From Streptomyces himalayensis subsp. himalayensis (GTDB lineage Bacteria; Actinomycetota; Actinomycetes; Streptomycetales; Streptomycetaceae), in assembly GCF_013778455.1 (NCBI RefSeq), contig NZ_JACEHE010000024.1, positions 59,180 to 123,179 on the forward strand: a stretch of DNA of 64,000 nucleotides. The letters run 5' to 3'. This document shows, piece by piece, positions 15,521 to 24,562 of this stretch (its first letter is position 1; each line of letters starts with the position of its first letter). The notes under the pieces were generated by a model. The model did not search any database, had not been told where the DNA came from, and worked only from the letters and a program-made list of their open reading frames with translations. The translations under genes and the position numbers were made by a program.

Positions 15521-17056
15521 TTGACCGAGAGTACGGGTCACATGCACGAGATGCCATCCCGCTTCGGATACGGCCCCACGCCGTCTCCGGACGAGTCCGC
15601 GCAGGCTCCTTTCAACCTGGAAGCCGAGCGCGCGGTGCTCGGCGCCTGTATGCACAACTGCGACGTCATCGACGCGGTCCGGCCGATCCTGGGCGAGGAC
15701 GCCTTCTATCGGCCTGCGCACGAGACGGTCTGGCGCGCACTGCTCGCCCTGCACCGCGAGGGCAGGCCGACCGACCCGATCGTTCTCAGCGAGCTGCTCC
15801 AGGAGCAGGGGGATCTGAAGCGTGTCGGCGGCGCCGTCTACCTGCACCAGCTCGCCAGTGCGCTCTACGACGCCGGCAGCGCGGAGCACCACGCGGAGAT
15901 CATCCGCAAGAAGGCCGACCTCCGCCGCCTGCACGCCTCCGCCGTGCGAACCGTCCAGCGTGCCCAGGAGCCCGGCGCCGACCCTGACGAGATACGCAGC
16001 GAGATCGAAGCGGAAGTGCGCGCCGAGCGCGAGCGTGCTCTCGCTTCGGGACAGGGCCGCCTGTCCCGCTTCGCCAAAGACGGATGGACCTTCGTCAAGG
16101 AGACCGGCGCGCACGCCGAACCTCTGTGGGGAACGCGCGACAAGACGGTCTGGGCACCGGGCGAGAGCCTGATGATCGTCGGCGCCCCGGGCGTCGGCAA
16201 GACCACCCTGGCCCACCAGGTGGTCTTCGCCCGTCTCGGCCTGCAGGAGACGGTCCTGGAGATGCCGGTCACTCCCAGCAGGCGGGTGCTCTACCTGGCC
16301 ATGGACCGCCCGAAGCAGATCGCCAAGGCCATGGCCCGCCGGGTCTTCGACACCGACGAGAAGATCCTGCGCGAGCGGCTCGTCGTCTGGCAGGGCCCAC
16401 TACCCGCCAGTTTGGACAAGGAGCCCGACCTCCTCGCTGATCTCGCCGCCGCTCACCGGGCCGACACGATCGTGATCGACAGCCTCAAGGACGCGGTGAG
16501 CACCATGGTCGACGACGGCCTCGCGGTCGCCTTCCACAACGCCCGCAATCGCGCCCTGCGAGGCGGCGTGGAGATCCTGGAGCTGCACCACCAGCGCAAG
16601 GCCACCGCCGACGCCCCGCGCGGCCAACGCCCCAGCCTGGACCAGGTCTACGGCTCCACCTGGTACGTCTCCGGCGCAGGCAGCGTCCTGTTCGTCACCG
16701 GCAAGGCCGGCGACCCCGCCGTCACCCTGCACCACCTCAAGACCCCCACCGGGGAGATCGGCCCGCTGGACGTCACCCACGACCACGTGCGCGGCACCAC
16801 CACGGTCGACCCCACCAAGGACCCCGCCGTCCTGATCCGCAACGCCCCGAACGGACTGACTGCCCGAGAGCTGGCAGTCGCCCTGCTCGGCGGGGGCGAC
16901 CCCGACCGCGCCGACGTGGAGAAGGCACGACGCCACCTGGGCCGCCTCGTCGACAGCGGCCTGGCCACCAAGGCCGACGGGATCGCCGGAGGTGCCGGAG
17001 GCGGGCAGCAGACCCGCTACTACGCCTCCGCACGCCACCTCACCGCCGTCGGGTGA
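15521..17056 (+). CDS. DnaB-N/RecA-like replicative ATPase of the element
   Basis: 511 residues from TTG 15521, which has GAGAGGAG 6 bases upstream; ATG 15542 or 15551 would remove only a few residues. A DnaB helicase N-terminal domain spans about 28-135 (NLEAERAVLGACM). A RecA/RepA-like ATPase follows with Walker A GAPGVGKTT (221-229), Walker B ADTIVIDS (about 314-321) and LEIHHQRK-like motif III. A winged-helix-like C-terminus ends the protein. It probably loads at the iterons just downstream and helps plasmid-like replication of the excised element. No primase domain was seen. Confidence 0.88.
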   Translation: MTESTGHMHEMPSRFGYGPTPSPDESAQAPFNLEAERAVLGACMHNCDVIDAVRPILGEDAFYRPAHETVWRALLALHREGRPTDPIVLSELLQEQGDLKRVGGAVYLHQLASALYDAGSAEHHAEIIRKKADLRRLHASAVRTVQRAQEPGADPDEIRSEIEAEVRAERERALASGQGRLSRFAKDGWTFVKETGAHAEPLWGTRDKTVWAPGESLMIVGAPGVGKTTLAHQVVFARLGLQETVLEMPVTPSRRVLYLAMDRPKQIAKAMARRVFDTDEKILRERLVVWQGPLPASLDKEPDLLADLAAAHRADTIVIDSLKDAVSTMVDDGLAVAFHNARNRALRGGVEILELHHQRKATADAPRGQRPSLDQVYGSTWYVSGAGSVLFVTGKAGDPAVTLHHLKTPTGEIGPLDVTHDHVRGTTTVDPTKDPAVLIRNAPNGLTARELAVALLGGGDPDRADVEKARRHLGRLVDSGLATKADGIAGGAGGGQQTRYYASARHLTAVG

Positions 17057-17077
17057 ACCCCTCTCGGCCCGCGTGAA

Positions 17078-17217
17078 GCGATCACGCGACCGTACACGCG
17101 GCCCTCAATGCCGGCACCCCTCCGTGAACCGCTCACAGCGTGCACGCTCATCGCAAAATCGCAGGTCAAGCGATCACGCGAGCGTCCACGCCGTACACGC
17201 GCCCTAGCGATCACGCG
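17078..17217. repeat. Iteron cluster, candidate replication origin
   Basis: GCGATCACGCG occurs exactly at 17078-17088, 17170-17180 and 17207-17217. The related CGTACACGCG occurs at 17091-17100 and 17192-17201. The cluster lies in the 190-bp gap directly after the replicative ATPase gene. This is the classical arrangement for an iteron-type origin, though an oriT or partition site is possible. Confidence 0.6.
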
Positions 17218-17219
17218 CG

Positions 17220-17242
17220 GGGCCCCCTTTAGAAGGGGGCCC
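17220..17242. terminator. GC-rich hairpin after the iterons
   Basis: GGGCCCCCTT and AAGGGGGCCC form a perfect 10-bp stem with a TAG loop. It may end the replication gene transcript or form part of the origin structure. Confidence 0.5.
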
Positions 17243-17307
17243 GCGTGTACGCCCCCTCCGTGAAAGCCCCTCACTCCATCGCCCTCCTCCCCTTGGAGAC
17301 CGTCTGC

Positions 17308-18639
17308 ATGACCCTCGGCAACACCGCACACATAAGCGCCGACAGCGACACCATGTCGCTCCTGCCTGACTGGACCACCTCGTCTGCGGCCGGCGCAGTT
17401 CTGCTCCTCGTCGCCCTGCTCGCTGGATGGCTGCAGCGCCGACGCGCCCAGAACCCCGATGCCGGGCAGCGACGTGGCACCGCCGCCATCCCGGTCGCCG
17501 CTGTCGCCGCGATCGGCTGCACCGCCTACAGCGCGGACACCAGCTGGCGTTTCGCCGCCGACTACCTCGATATGGGCGGCACCATCGAGCGCGCCGCGAT
17601 GTTCGCCGCGGCCGAACTCGCCCTGTTCGCCACCGCGCTAATGGCCCGGCAGAACCTCAATGGCCCGAAGCAGGCGCCCGGGGCGCCCGGCACCCTCACC
17701 TGGGTGATCACCGCCGTGCAGATCGTTCCCGCCTACGCCGAGTCCGGGCTGGTCGGCGGAACCGTGCGCGCCGTCGTCGGCCCGGTCTTGGCGGCCGTGC
17801 TCTGGCACCTGGCCATGGGCATCGAACTGCGCAGCCGCAGCCCACACGCCGATTCCCGCAGCCTGACCGCCGTCCTCGCCCGACAGATGCGGGAACGGCT
17901 GCTGGCCCGTCTGGGGATCGCCGACCGGGACGCGGACGCAGCCCGGATCATCCGCGAGCGCGCCCTCGACCGGGCCGTCACCCTGATCCTCCGGGCAGAG
18001 GCCATGAAACCCGAGAAACGCGCCAAGGGGCGAGGCCGGCGCCTCACCCGCCGCCTGCACCAAGCACTGGAGCAGGCCGACGTCGACCGCGACAAGCGCC
18101 AGGACGAGCTGCTGCTGCGCAAGCTCGCCACCCGGCAACAGGCCCTCGCTCTGGCCTCCATTCCCCTGCCCCGGCGCTGGCCCGCCCTTACCGCGGGCAC
18201 GCCGAGCGGCTCCACGCCTGCCCGCCCGCGCGTCACAGCGACGAGGCGGGCAGAGAATCCGGGCCGCCCGCCCGAGAACGATGCGGGCGATGACACGGCC
18301 CACCGGGCTGCCCACCCAGAGCCCGAAAACCGCCCGCACCGGCCCGCCCGCACCATCACGAGCCCGGAACCGAAAACGGGCGAGGAAGAACCCGATGCCG
18401 ATCCGGGCAAGGCCGCACGGGCGAAGCTGAACCGCCCGGGCCCCAAACCGCGCGCGACACGGGAAGCTCTCATCGCCTACGCCCACCGCATCCACGGCGA
18501 GACCGGACGTCTCTCCCGCGATCTGCTGGAGGACACCGTTCGCGAGGACGGCTACAGCGTCGCCAGCGACACCGCCGGGGAGGTCGTCCGCACCGTCAAG
18601 GCCGAGCTGAAGGCCGCGCGCGGCGGCCACCCCCACTGA
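17308..18639 (+). CDS. Multispanning membrane protein of mobility region
   Basis: 443 residues from ATG 17308, preceded by GGAGA; an upstream GTG at 17245 is less likely. The N-terminal 190 residues contain about four to five hydrophobic helices (for example AGAVLLLVALLAGWL and TWVITAVQIVPAYAESGLVGG). The rest is basic and charged, then a disordered Pro-rich region and a C-terminal helix-turn-helix-like segment (TREALIAYAHRIHGETGRLSRDLLEDTVREDGYSV). It sits between the rep gene and mobC, like spread (Spd) or mobilisation membrane proteins. I did not recognise a specific family. Confidence 0.75.
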   Translation: MTLGNTAHISADSDTMSLLPDWTTSSAAGAVLLLVALLAGWLQRRRAQNPDAGQRRGTAAIPVAAVAAIGCTAYSADTSWRFAADYLDMGGTIERAAMFAAAELALFATALMARQNLNGPKQAPGAPGTLTWVITAVQIVPAYAESGLVGGTVRAVVGPVLAAVLWHLAMGIELRSRSPHADSRSLTAVLARQMRERLLARLGIADRDADAARIIRERALDRAVTLILRAEAMKPEKRAKGRGRRLTRRLHQALEQADVDRDKRQDELLLRKLATRQQALALASIPLPRRWPALTAGTPSGSTPARPRVTATRRAENPGRPPENDAGDDTAHRAAHPEPENRPHRPARTITSPEPKTGEEEPDADPGKAARAKLNRPGPKPRATREALIAYAHRIHGETGRLSRDLLEDTVREDGYSVASDTAGEVVRTVKAELKAARGGHPH

Positions 18640-18717
18640 ACCCGCTCCACCCACAACGCCCAAGGAAGACCGCCCAATGCACGACTCGCACCACGAACTA
18701 CCCACCAGCAAAAGGAG

Positions 18718-19290
18718 ATGACTACCGCAAGCCCGCCGGGAGCAAGTTGTACCGGGAGCAATGCTCCCGGGGTTCCCGCCCCAGGGGTGGCGGGAGCAGT
18801 CCGGCGCCAGGGGGCACCGGACCAGCAGGCTGCGACCGAGGGCGGATCGCAGCAGGGAGGGGAACGGCAGGCCGAGTCCCTTGCGAAGAGACGTCAGCGC
18901 GCGCGTCAGCCGAAGTCACGCAAGCGCCTGCACCAGCCCAGTTGCCGTATGAACGACGCCGAGTTCAAGCGATTCGCCGATTCCGCCGCCCACTGCAAGA
19001 TGTCCAACGCCGCCTTCCTCGCCTACGCCGTCGACAAAGCCGCCCGCGACCTGACCCGCACCGCCGCCGAGATCGCCACCGAACGGCAAGTCATCGACGA
19101 GTTGTTCGCAGCCCGCCGGCACCTGGGCCGCATCCACGGCCTGTTCAACCAGATCGCCAAGGCCCTCAACTCCGGCGCCGACGCACCCCACCTGGATGCC
19201 GCAGCCCAGGCCGTCCGCAGCGCCGCCCGCCGTATGGAGGACGCCGCCGATGCCCTGCTCGCCCACCGCGACGGCGGTGCCCCTGCGTGA
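18718..19290 (+). CDS. mobC: MobC-like mobilisation protein
   Basis: 190 residues. The conserved part starts near residue 78 (MNDAEFKRFADSAAHCKMSNAAFLAYAVDKAARDL) with a ribbon-helix-helix-like DNA-binding segment. It is followed by the helical RRHLGRIHGLFNQIAKALN typical of relaxosome MobC proteins. The basic N-terminal 75 residues overlap a palindrome in the DNA and may not be translated; the ATG at 18718 has its AAAGGAG immediately adjacent, which is poor spacing. The stop overlaps the relaxase GTG (GTGA), so the two are coupled. MobC would help the relaxase melt and nick oriT. Confidence 0.85.
   Translation: MTTASPPGASCTGSNAPGVPAPGVAGAVRRQGAPDQQAATEGGSQQGGERQAESLAKRRQRARQPKSRKRLHQPSCRMNDAEFKRFADSAAHCKMSNAAFLAYAVDKAARDLTRTAAEIATERQVIDELFAARRHLGRIHGLFNQIAKALNSGADAPHLDAAAQAVRSAARRMEDAADALLAHRDGGAPA
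18736..18770. promoter_or_regulatory. Candidate oriT palindrome
   Basis: CCGGGAGCA and TGCTCCCGG form a perfect 9-bp inverted repeat around one base (18752-18770). A direct copy of CCGGGAGCAA lies 16 bp upstream (18736). An inverted repeat next to mobC and the relaxase gene fits an origin of transfer. Confidence 0.5.
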
Positions 19291-21010
19291 TCCCCAGCAT
19301 CCACAAGCGCGGCAGCGAAACCATCGGCCTGATCCGCTACCTCTACGGCCCCGGCACCGAAGAGGAACACATCGACCCCCACCTGGTAGCCGCCTTCGAC
19401 CCGCTCAGTCCCGACCCCGGCCGCGACCCGAAGGCCACCTACGAGCAGCTTGAGCGTCTGCTCGACCAGCCCGTCAACGCCCTGCCCGCCAGTAAGCGCC
19501 CCGAGAAGCACGTGTGGCATCTGTCTGTGCGGGCTGCCCCGGAGGACCCGATCCTGTCCGACGAGGACTGGGCGGCCATCGCCCGCCGCATGGTCGCCGC
19601 CACCGGAATCGCCCCCGACGGCGATGAGAAAGCCTGCCGGTGGGCAGCCGTCCGCCATGCCGACGACCATATCCACATCATTGCCACCCTCGTCCGGGAC
19701 GACGGCCGCCGACCCCGTCGGCACAACGAGGCCCGCCGCGCCCAGGCCGAATGCCGCCGTATCGAAGTCGGCTACGGGCTACGTCGCGTCGCGCCCGGGA
19801 CGGCACCGCCGCCAAGCGCCCCACGAGCGCCGAACGCCACAAGGCGGAACGCGAGGGCAGGGAGCAGCCAGCGCGCGAGGAGCTGCGGGAGACCGTACGG
19901 CGGGCAGTGGCCGGAGCGACGAGTGAGGAGGAGTTCTTCGACCGGCTGGCCGCCGCCGGCCTGCTGATCCACAAGCGCGTCGCGCCCTCCGGCGACCTGC
20001 TCGGCTACAAGGTCGCTCTCCCGGACAACCGCAATGGCGACAAGGAACCAGTGTTCTACGCAGGCTCCACCCTCTCCCCCGACCTGTCCCTGCCCCGCAT
20101 CCGCAAACGCTTCTCCGGCGACAGCGACGCCGCCGACGGAAGCGACATGGCACCGTCCGACCGAGCCTCCGATCCCGCGCCAAGCGGTCCGGCTACTGCG
20201 CGGCGCCGTGCAGCCACGGCTGTGTGGCAGGCGGTGCTGGTCGTCGACGACGGTGAGGACGCGGCAGTGGCCGCGCACATCGCGGCGGCCGGGGAGGTCC
20301 TGGACGCGCTCGCCAAGACCTCCGCCGCCCACACCCGCCATCAACTGCGCGAGGCGGCCTTCGCGTTCGAGCGGGCCACCCGCTCGCACGTCAAGGCCAA
20401 GCGTGGGCACGAACGCGCCCTGCGCCAGGCAGCCCGCGACCTCGTCTACAGCGGGCCGGCGCTCGGCCGCGGGGAAGACGGGGCGACCACGGCAATGGTG
20501 ATCGACATGGCGTTCTTCCTCGTCACGGCCGCCGCGCACTGGCACGCGAAGAAGGGGCACGCCCAGCAGGCAGCCGCCGCCCGGGAGTCCGCCGAGCACC
20601 TGCGCGCCGCCTACCAAGCCGCTGCCAACGTCCCACTGGGCGTGCTGCACCAGCGGGGTCAGCGCCTGTCGCAGTCCCTACGCCAGAGGCAGACCGTCCA
20701 CCTGCGCCAGGCGGTGCCGGAGTTGGCGGATCAGGTTCTCGCCGAACCGGGCTGGCACGCCCTGGCCGCCACGCTCGCCGACGCCGAGAGCGCCGGCCAC
20801 GACCCGGCGGTGCTGCTGACCGAGGCCGCCGGGCGGCGGGAGCTGGGCACCGCCGGGTCGATCAGCGACGTGCTCGTGTGGCGGCTGCGACGCATGGCCG
20901 ACCTGCCCGCCGACGCAGGTACGCCGCCTTCCCCTCCGCTGTCGCATGACAACGTGGCGACGGACGCTTCCGTCTCCTCCCCGCGTCTTGGACGTGGGAC
21001 TCGCAGGTAA
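19287..21010 (+). pseudogene. Relaxase (MobA/VirD2-like), single-base frameshift
   Basis: The relaxase starts at GTG 19287 overlapping the mobC stop. The nuclease domain contains the HUH-type motif HADDHIHIIATL (near residue 130) and early Tyr residues in IRYLYGPG. At about 19797-19799 the frame must shift by one base: restoring one G in the CCCGGGA run joins GLRRVAPG to DGTAAKRPTSAERHKAE and continues another 400 residues to the stop at 21008-21010. As read, translation would end at 19967. It is either a real inactivating deletion, a sequencing error in a G run or a recoding site. The C-terminal part is helical. Confidence 0.82.
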
Positions 21011-21180
21011 TCCCGCCCCACGGAGGCGGCTTTCGGTCATTGTTCGATCGGAACGCCTCCGTGCGCGTCTTGTATGGATTTGCGATATGGCGGCTCTTCC
21101 TGGGTCCGAGGACGATGCCCCTCTGTGCCCGCCGCTGACCATCGTCGTGGCCGGGCGCCAGGAAACACGGGGGTGGGGAC

Positions 21181-22830
21181 TTGTCATACGCGGAGCACCA
21201 GTCGGTGTTCTCGGCGCCCGCAGTGCCTTTGGGGACGGCGGCCGACGCCCGAGAAGTGATCAGGCAAGGGGCCTACACCGAGGGCATCACCCGCCGGTTG
21301 AGCGCCGCCACCTTCGCCCGTACGGACTGGCTGGCAGTACTCCGCGCCGTACTGACGCAACTGTGGAAAGACCTGAAGGCCGCCGTACGGAAACGTCTGC
21401 GATGGCTCTTCCCCGCCAAGGAGGCCGAGAAGACGGCCGAGGCAGCGGAGCCGACACCGCCAGCGGTCGTACTGGGTGAGGACTACGCCGTCTGGGTCCG
21501 CCGTCGGATCAAGAAGTCGGCGCGGCCAGTACCGGTCTACGGCTTCCATCAGGAGCCGGTGGTGCACGCGTGCGATCGTGCCATCCAGCACATGCGAAGA
21601 CGCCGAGTGGCCATCGTGCTCGTGGTCGGCGTCGTTGTCTGGCAGGCCATCGTCGGTGCCCTCACCGCAGGCTGGGCGGTCCTCGCGCTATTGACCGGGT
21701 TGTGGGGCGTCTACCTGGTGGAGCGCTACTTGGCGCAGCTACGGCTCAACGCCTTGATGGCCGGAGAACTGCACGCGCCTCCGACAGCGGTGCAGGCCCA
21801 CGCCCTGCCGTACTTCTACGAGCGTCGCCGAAACGGCGACCGGCACCGGTTCCTGGGGGCCGGGCTTCAGGCATGGCAGGAGGCCGTCATCGGCATCGAC
21901 GTCGAGCCCGCCCCCGAGAGCCAGGACGACGAATACGACAGGGCGTGGACGCTTACGGGCCCCAGCTCACCGGCGCAGAACCCCGGTCAACCTGACATGG
22001 CCGAGGTAGCCAAGGCTGTCCTGGACGCGTTGACGAAGCACAACAAGCCGGTGGCCCGCAAGCCGCTGAAGCACTTCACCGCCGCTCAGCTGCATGCCCA
22101 CATCGCACGCCGCCTGGACGATCCGGCACCGTCCCATCACCGCGATCACCCCAAGCTTCGCGTGGAGGTCATCGGGATCGCCGGCATCCATAACAAGCGC
22201 TGGGACCAGATCGGCGACGACGCCTGGCGCAGCCTGCACACCCTCGCCCTGGACAACATCGGCGACAAGCCCGCCGAGGAGATCGCTCGCCGCTACATCT
22301 GGGCCCGCGTCACCGCCTGGAACGGCGACCTCGTCGCCGCCGTACTCGTCAACTTCGCCTACCAGGGCGGCTTCCTGCGCGTCACCGTCCGCCCGCACAT
22401 CATGGGACCGCTCAACCCGCAGGTCGCCGGTCTCAAGCCCGCAGATCCGCGCAGCCTGAAGTGGCTGGGCCGCACCGCGTTCAACGCCCTCGGCGACGTG
22501 TACGTCGGACTCGACTGGCTCATACGCCGCAAGGCCCGCAAGCGGCCTGAGCTCGACCCGGGCAGCGGACCAGTCAGCCTCCGCGAGGTCTACAGCGTCC
22601 GCTGGCTCGAGGACATGCACATGCACGACGACGCCCGCTACTACGTGCAGATGATGCAGCGCCGGGTCTTCGACTCCACCGAAATCTTCCTGCGCGACCA
22701 CAACGTCGACATCGCCGCCTATCGCCAACAGTCGACCGCGATCTACAACTTCGGCGTCATGAACGGCGGCACCATGACCGGCGCAGTCCAGGCCACGCCG
22801 TTCTCCGTCAACCCGTCCATGACGAACTGA
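21181..22830 (+). CDS. Membrane protein with C-terminal amyloid-like motif
   Basis: 549 residues if TTG 21181 (behind GGGGTGGGGAC) is the start; GTG 21202 is an alternative. A charged helical N-terminus (1-140) precedes two adjacent membrane helices at about 143-160 and 162-180. A large soluble region of unknown fold spans about 185-515. The last 30 residues contain NFGVMNGGTMTGAVQATPFS, a Gly/Asn/Thr-rich motif that reappears at the start of the next protein. The pattern resembles receptor-effector pairs that communicate by short amyloid motifs. No enzyme motif was recognised. Confidence 0.75.
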   Translation: MSYAEHQSVFSAPAVPLGTAADAREVIRQGAYTEGITRRLSAATFARTDWLAVLRAVLTQLWKDLKAAVRKRLRWLFPAKEAEKTAEAAEPTPPAVVLGEDYAVWVRRRIKKSARPVPVYGFHQEPVVHACDRAIQHMRRRRVAIVLVVGVVVWQAIVGALTAGWAVLALLTGLWGVYLVERYLAQLRLNALMAGELHAPPTAVQAHALPYFYERRRNGDRHRFLGAGLQAWQEAVIGIDVEPAPESQDDEYDRAWTLTGPSSPAQNPGQPDMAEVAKAVLDALTKHNKPVARKPLKHFTAAQLHAHIARRLDDPAPSHHRDHPKLRVEVIGIAGIHNKRWDQIGDDAWRSLHTLALDNIGDKPAEEIARRYIWARVTAWNGDLVAAVLVNFAYQGGFLRVTVRPHIMGPLNPQVAGLKPADPRSLKWLGRTAFNALGDVYVGLDWLIRRKARKRPELDPGSGPVSLREVYSVRWLEDMHMHDDARYYVQMMQRRVFDSTEIFLRDHNVDIAAYRQQSTAIYNFGVMNGGTMTGAVQATPFSVNPSMTN

Positions 22831-22854
22831 CCCACGAACCCGCCAGGAGCCCAC

Positions 22855-23250
22855 ATGTCCATCCGCCGCCAGCCCAATCCGGTACCCAACGGCCCCAACT
22901 TCGGCATCATCAACAACGGTGACATGACCGGGCCCGCCCAAGCCGCGCCGTTCTCCCAGAACGCCACCCAGACAAACAACATCACCAACGAAGCCGTCGA
23001 CAAGGCCCGCGAAAGCATCGAAGACCTCCGCCGGCGACTGGAAGAACTGCGCGGTCAGTACCCCGAAGTGGACGCCGCCCTGCGCGACCTCGACATGATC
23101 ACCCCGCGCCTCGACGAACCCGAACGCGATCCCGGCACTCTGCGCTACATGCTCCAGAACCTCGTAGAACGCTGCGGCGGCATCCCCAACCTCCTCGCCG
23201 CAGCCCAGCTCGTCCAGTCCACGGTCACGGCCCTCCTGCCCGGCTCCTGA
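22855..23250 (+). CDS. Small coiled-coil protein with N-terminal amyloid-like motif
   Basis: 131 residues from ATG 22855, preceded by CAGGAG with a 6-base spacer, 24 bp after the membrane protein gene. Residues 15-36 contain NFGIINNGDMTGPAQAAPFS, matching the C-terminal motif of the upstream protein at 14 of 20 positions. The remainder is helical with a coiled coil (residues about 45-65, RESIEDLRRRLEELRG) and resembles the Streptomyces family I recall as DUF5955. I infer that it interacts with the upstream protein through the shared motif. Confidence 0.78.
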   Translation: MSIRRQPNPVPNGPNFGIINNGDMTGPAQAAPFSQNATQTNNITNEAVDKARESIEDLRRRLEELRGQYPEVDAALRDLDMITPRLDEPERDPGTLRYMLQNLVERCGGIPNLLAAAQLVQSTVTALLPGS

Positions 23251-23319
23251 GGCCCCTCCAGTACAAGGGCGGCATTTCAACTGGCACGAGGGAAACGGCC
23301 TGCTGCAGGGCACCAGCCG

Positions 23320-24087
23320 TCAGCTGCGGCGGACAACTGTGAGCCGCCCCGCCGCGCACTTGGGCAGGGTGCGACGGGGCACCGGGACCGGTGAGGCGAG
23401 CGAGGAGGCGAACGCGGTGACCAGGCCGTGGGGGACGCTGGCGCTGAAGCTGGCGCACCACAGATAGGGAGCACCGAGAACGGGTTCCGCCCACGCCTGC
23501 CAGCCCACCAAGTCAGGGCGTGGATCAGCGTCCTCGATGAGCGGCGGCAGCAGCTCCCGGGAGACGCAAGGGGAGAACCCGGGGTCCGTGGCGGTGGTGC
23601 GGGGGCGGTCCACGTCGCGGATCCAGCCTCCGGCGCTGAGCGCGGTGAGGACCGTCTCCGACTCCGCGATGCCGGCATCGGGCGCCTCACCGGCCTCAAT
23701 TGCAATGAGGAGATCAGCGAGCGCCTCGTACGGGACGCCGGTAGTGAAGTACGCGTTCCACTCCGCCATCACGGAGGCACCATGCCGGCGGCCGCTCAGC
23801 TGCCAGGCCACCGGCAGTCCACCCAGCTCGAATGGGTAGGCCGCGAGGGTCCACTCGGCGCCGCACAACCCGTCCGGGCTCAGATACAGCAGCGTGTGGC
23901 GGGCGGTCGGCCACATGCGCCAGCCGAGGCCGACCAGGGTGTCGCCGATCCGCTCGGCGAGCGCATCGTCATCTCCGGCCAAATGGCGCGGGGTGACCCA
24001 GTACACCGGATCCGGCAATTCTGGACGGAAGGGATCGCTGGCGTGGTGCGGTTGCAGGGGCGCCTCCGTAGGATCGGGGAAGGTCAC
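23320..24087 (-). CDS. DUF317-like protein
   Basis: 255 residues from GTG 24087. The segment VYWVTPRHLAGDDD near the N-terminus and a second related segment (PDLVGWQAWAEPVLGAPYLWCASFS) resemble the repeated SPDY-like DUF317 domain common in Streptomyces mobile elements. There is no membrane segment. It is convergent with the amyloid-motif gene pair. Function is unknown. The start lacks a strong ribosome site. Confidence 0.75.
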   Translation of the reverse strand: MTFPDPTEAPLQPHHASDPFRPELPDPVYWVTPRHLAGDDDALAERIGDTLVGLGWRMWPTARHTLLYLSPDGLCGAEWTLAAYPFELGGLPVAWQLSGRRHGASVMAEWNAYFTTGVPYEALADLLIAIEAGEAPDAGIAESETVLTALSAGGWIRDVDRPRTTATDPGFSPCVSRELLPPLIEDADPRPDLVGWQAWAEPVLGAPYLWCASFSASVPHGLVTAFASSLASPVPVPRRTLPKCAAGRLTVVRRS

Positions 24088-24242
24088 TGACCGTCGTTGA
24101 CCTGGGGGTTCGGAAGATTGTCCACGTTGACATGCAGGTTCGCGGTACACCAGTGCTTTCGGGATCTTCCCTGTCTGCCTCCGGCGAACTGGTGAACCCG
24201 TAGAAATAGGCCGGCGGACGAGTGACCAGCCGTCCGAAGTCC

Positions 24243-24299
24243 TGGCAAGTTTGGGCAAGTTCCTGGCTCGACGACTCAGTCGCGGGCAAGCTCTGGCAC
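24243..24299. promoter_or_regulatory. GGGCAAGTTC repeats upstream of regulatory cluster
   Basis: Copies start at 24243 (TGGCAAGTTTGGGC), 24253 (GGGCAAGTTCCTGGCTC) and 24284 (GGGCAAGCTCTGGCAC). A further copy lies at 25931. They precede the 76-residue gene and are candidate binding sites for the XRE/DUF5753 regulator encoded at 25080. Confidence 0.55.
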
Positions 24300-24331
24300 A
24301 GAGATCGTTACCGGCATCCGAGGAGGACATC

Positions 24332-24562
24332 ATGGCCCTGCGTAGGCTCGGTAAGGACCCGGAGAGTCCCAGTGGCGGCTCCCCCACCATCTACCTCGAC
24401 GAGGAGAAGGACAGCTACCTCGTGCAGGGGCTGAAGGTGGAGGACATCGAGCGCCTCGGGCAGATGGACATCCCCGGCCACGAGTCGGTGGTGGAGATCC
24501 CCCGACGCATGGTGCAGTTCTTCCTGGAGGTGAAGAAGGCCGATGAGGACCCCGACGTTTGA
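24332..24562 (+). CDS. Small acidic protein of WhiJ-like cluster
   Basis: 76 residues from ATG 24332 behind a perfect AGGAGG. The sequence is mixed beta and helix with no membrane segment (TIYLDEEKDSYLVQGLKVEDIERLGQMDIPGHESVVEIPRRMV). Its 3' end overlaps the next gene by 20 bp. In Streptomyces, small genes of this sort accompany a DUF6879-like protein and an XRE/DUF5753 regulator in WhiJ/BldB-like cassettes. A specific function is not known. Confidence 0.82.
   Translation: MALRRLGKDPESPSGGSPTIYLDEEKDSYLVQGLKVEDIERLGQMDIPGHESVVEIPRRMVQFFLEVKKADEDPDV

Noticed and set aside
19790..19805. Programmed -1 frameshift in the relaxase
   Set aside because: The zero-frame codons around CCCGGGA do not fit the X-XXY-YYZ pattern and no downstream pseudoknot is obvious; a one-base deletion is simpler.
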